A DNA stretch of 7,035 nucleotides. Origin: Alphaproteobacteria bacterium UBA828. Its GTDB lineage: Bacteria > Pseudomonadota > Alphaproteobacteria > UBA828. Within the stretch, counting starts at the first letter, position 1; every line of letters starts with the position of its first letter. A program made the position numbers and the translations under genes. This document shows positions 6,110 to 7,035 of the stretch, piece after piece. The notes under the pieces are model-generated. The model was not told the origin of the DNA. It did not search any database and was given only the letters and a program-made list of their open reading frames with translations. Where the stretch lies: NCBI GenBank assembly GCA_002296185.1, contig DBHM01000003.1, positions 3,238-10,272 on the forward strand. The letters run 5' to 3'.

Positions 6110-7035
6110 ATGAGTGAGTTGATGAACCTTTTTGGACCCGCGGGAAATACGCAAAGGTTTGACCAAATTCGGATATCCATAGCATCCCCAGAGAAGATTC
6201 GTTCATGGTCTTTTGGGGAGATTAAGAAACCTGAAACTATCAACTATCGTACCTTTAAGCCAGAAAGAGATGGCCTCTTCTGTGCCAGAATTTTTGGTCC
6301 AATTAAGGACTACGAGTGCCTCTGTGGAAAATATAAAAGAATGAAGTTTCGCGGGGTAGTCTGCGAAAAATGTGGTGTTGAGGTAATTCAATCAAAAGTT
6401 AGAAGGGAGAGGATGGGTCATATTGAGCTAGCTTCTCCAGTTGCGCATATATGGTATATGAAATCTGTGCCATCTAGAATCGGTTTGCTGCTAGATATGA
6501 CTTTGAAAGATATGGAAAGAGTTCTGTATTTTGAAAATTATGTAGTAACTGAACCTGGGTTAACTCCCCTCAAGGATCGTCAATTATTAAATGAAGAGCA
6601 ATTTAGAATTGCTCAAGATGAGTATGGTGTTGATAGTTTTACAGCAGAGATTGGTGCAGAAGCTATAAGGTCTATGTTGTCTAGGCTTAATCTGGAGGAA
6701 GACAGGAGTAATTTAAGGACAGAATTAGCTGAAACAAGCTCAGAAGCGAAAAGAAAAAAGTTTGTTAAGCGTTTAAAACTGATCGAGTCAATTCTGACCT
6801 CGGGAAATTCACCTGAGTGGATGATTCTTGAAGTCATTCCGGTAATTCCACCTGAGTTAAGGCCATTAGTTCCTCTTGACGGCGGAAGATTTGCAACCTC
6901 AGATCTTAATGACCTTTATCGAAGGGTTATAAATCGTAACAATCGATTAAAGCGATTAATGGAACTCAGAGCACCTGAGATCATAATTAGAAATGAAAAA
7001 CGTATGTTGCAGGAGTCTGTTGATGCTCTTTTTGA
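6110..7035 (+). CDS. rpoC: DNA-directed RNA polymerase subunit beta', N-terminal part (3' end outside window)
   Basis: This is the first 308 codons of beta', open to the window edge. Beta' carries the catalytic Mg-binding loop (not reached here) and forms the clamp of RNA polymerase. The N-terminus MSELMNLFGPAGNTQRFDQI matches alphaproteobacterial beta'. The zinc-binding clamp site is intact: C70, C72, C85 and C88 in ECLCGKYKRM...CEKCGVEV, at the same positions as in E. coli. The segment around 35-50 (FGEIKKPETINYRTFK) is the zipper. ELRPLVPLDGGRFATSDLND (249-268) is the lid that helps separate RNA from DNA, followed by LYRRVINRNNRLKRLM. The window stops in NEKRMLQESVDALF, just before the rudder. 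The start at 6110 has GGAGGA at 6098-6103, six bases upstream. It lies 56 bp after the rpoB stop, with no terminator between, so rpoB and rpoC are almost certainly co-transcribed. Confidence 0.98.
   Translation, partial: MSELMNLFGPAGNTQRFDQIRISIASPEKIRSWSFGEIKKPETINYRTFKPERDGLFCARIFGPIKDYECLCGKYKRMKFRGVVCEKCGVEVIQSKVRRERMGHIELASPVAHIWYMKSVPSRIGLLLDMTLKDMERVLYFENYVVTEPGLTPLKDRQLLNEEQFRIAQDEYGVDSFTAEIGAEAIRSMLSRLNLEEDRSNLRTELAETSSEAKRKKFVKRLKLIESILTSGNSPEWMILEVIPVIPPELRPLVPLDGGRFATSDLNDLYRRVINRNNRLKRLMELRAPEIIIRNEKRMLQESVDALF

Overview
The window is one strand of the conserved bacterial rplA-rplJ-rplL-rpoB-rpoC cluster, with both end genes cut by the window. In order it holds the last 95 codons of ribosomal protein L1, a structured 263-bp leader, L10, a 71-bp gap with a stem-loop, L7/L12, a 220-bp structured gap, the complete RNA polymerase beta subunit, a 56-bp gap, and the first 308 codons of the beta' subunit. 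Every gene is on the + strand. I see no mobile element, tRNA, CRISPR array or convincing factor-independent terminator.

The proteins point to an alphaproteobacterium. The L7/L12 N-terminus, the L10 sequence, the start of beta' (MSELMNLFG, then FDQIRISIASPEKIRSWSFGEIKKP as two adjoining blocks) and the GAGACCGTAGGTG...CCCCGCCTG motif of the leader all resemble that class. The DNA is AT-rich, with many TTA, ATA and AGA codons, which is unlike most cultured GC-rich members. A low-GC, perhaps uncultured or free-living aquatic lineage is possible, but I cannot name it.

The genes form two linked functions. L1, L10 and L7/L12 are large-subunit stalk proteins. L10 carries the L7/L12 dimers that recruit translation factors, and the L10 leader RNA upstream of rplJ is the expected autoregulatory target of the L10-L12 complex. 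RpoB and RpoC form the catalytic core of RNA polymerase. Joining the two lets ribosome and polymerase synthesis be set together. The gaps before rplL and rpoB contain inverted repeats that could tune relative output.

Most of the window is ordinary housekeeping sequence. The most unusual point is inside RpoB: about 72 extra residues (399-470) sit in the beta lobe, between an LFF motif and a DRYDLS motif that are almost adjacent in E. coli. The insert is in frame, and its spacing of motifs resembles a bacterial SH3-like (SH3b) small barrel. A second point is that the L10 leader can form two crossing perfect or near-perfect helices, either a pseudoknot or a switch. I did not find a wholly new multi-gene system here.
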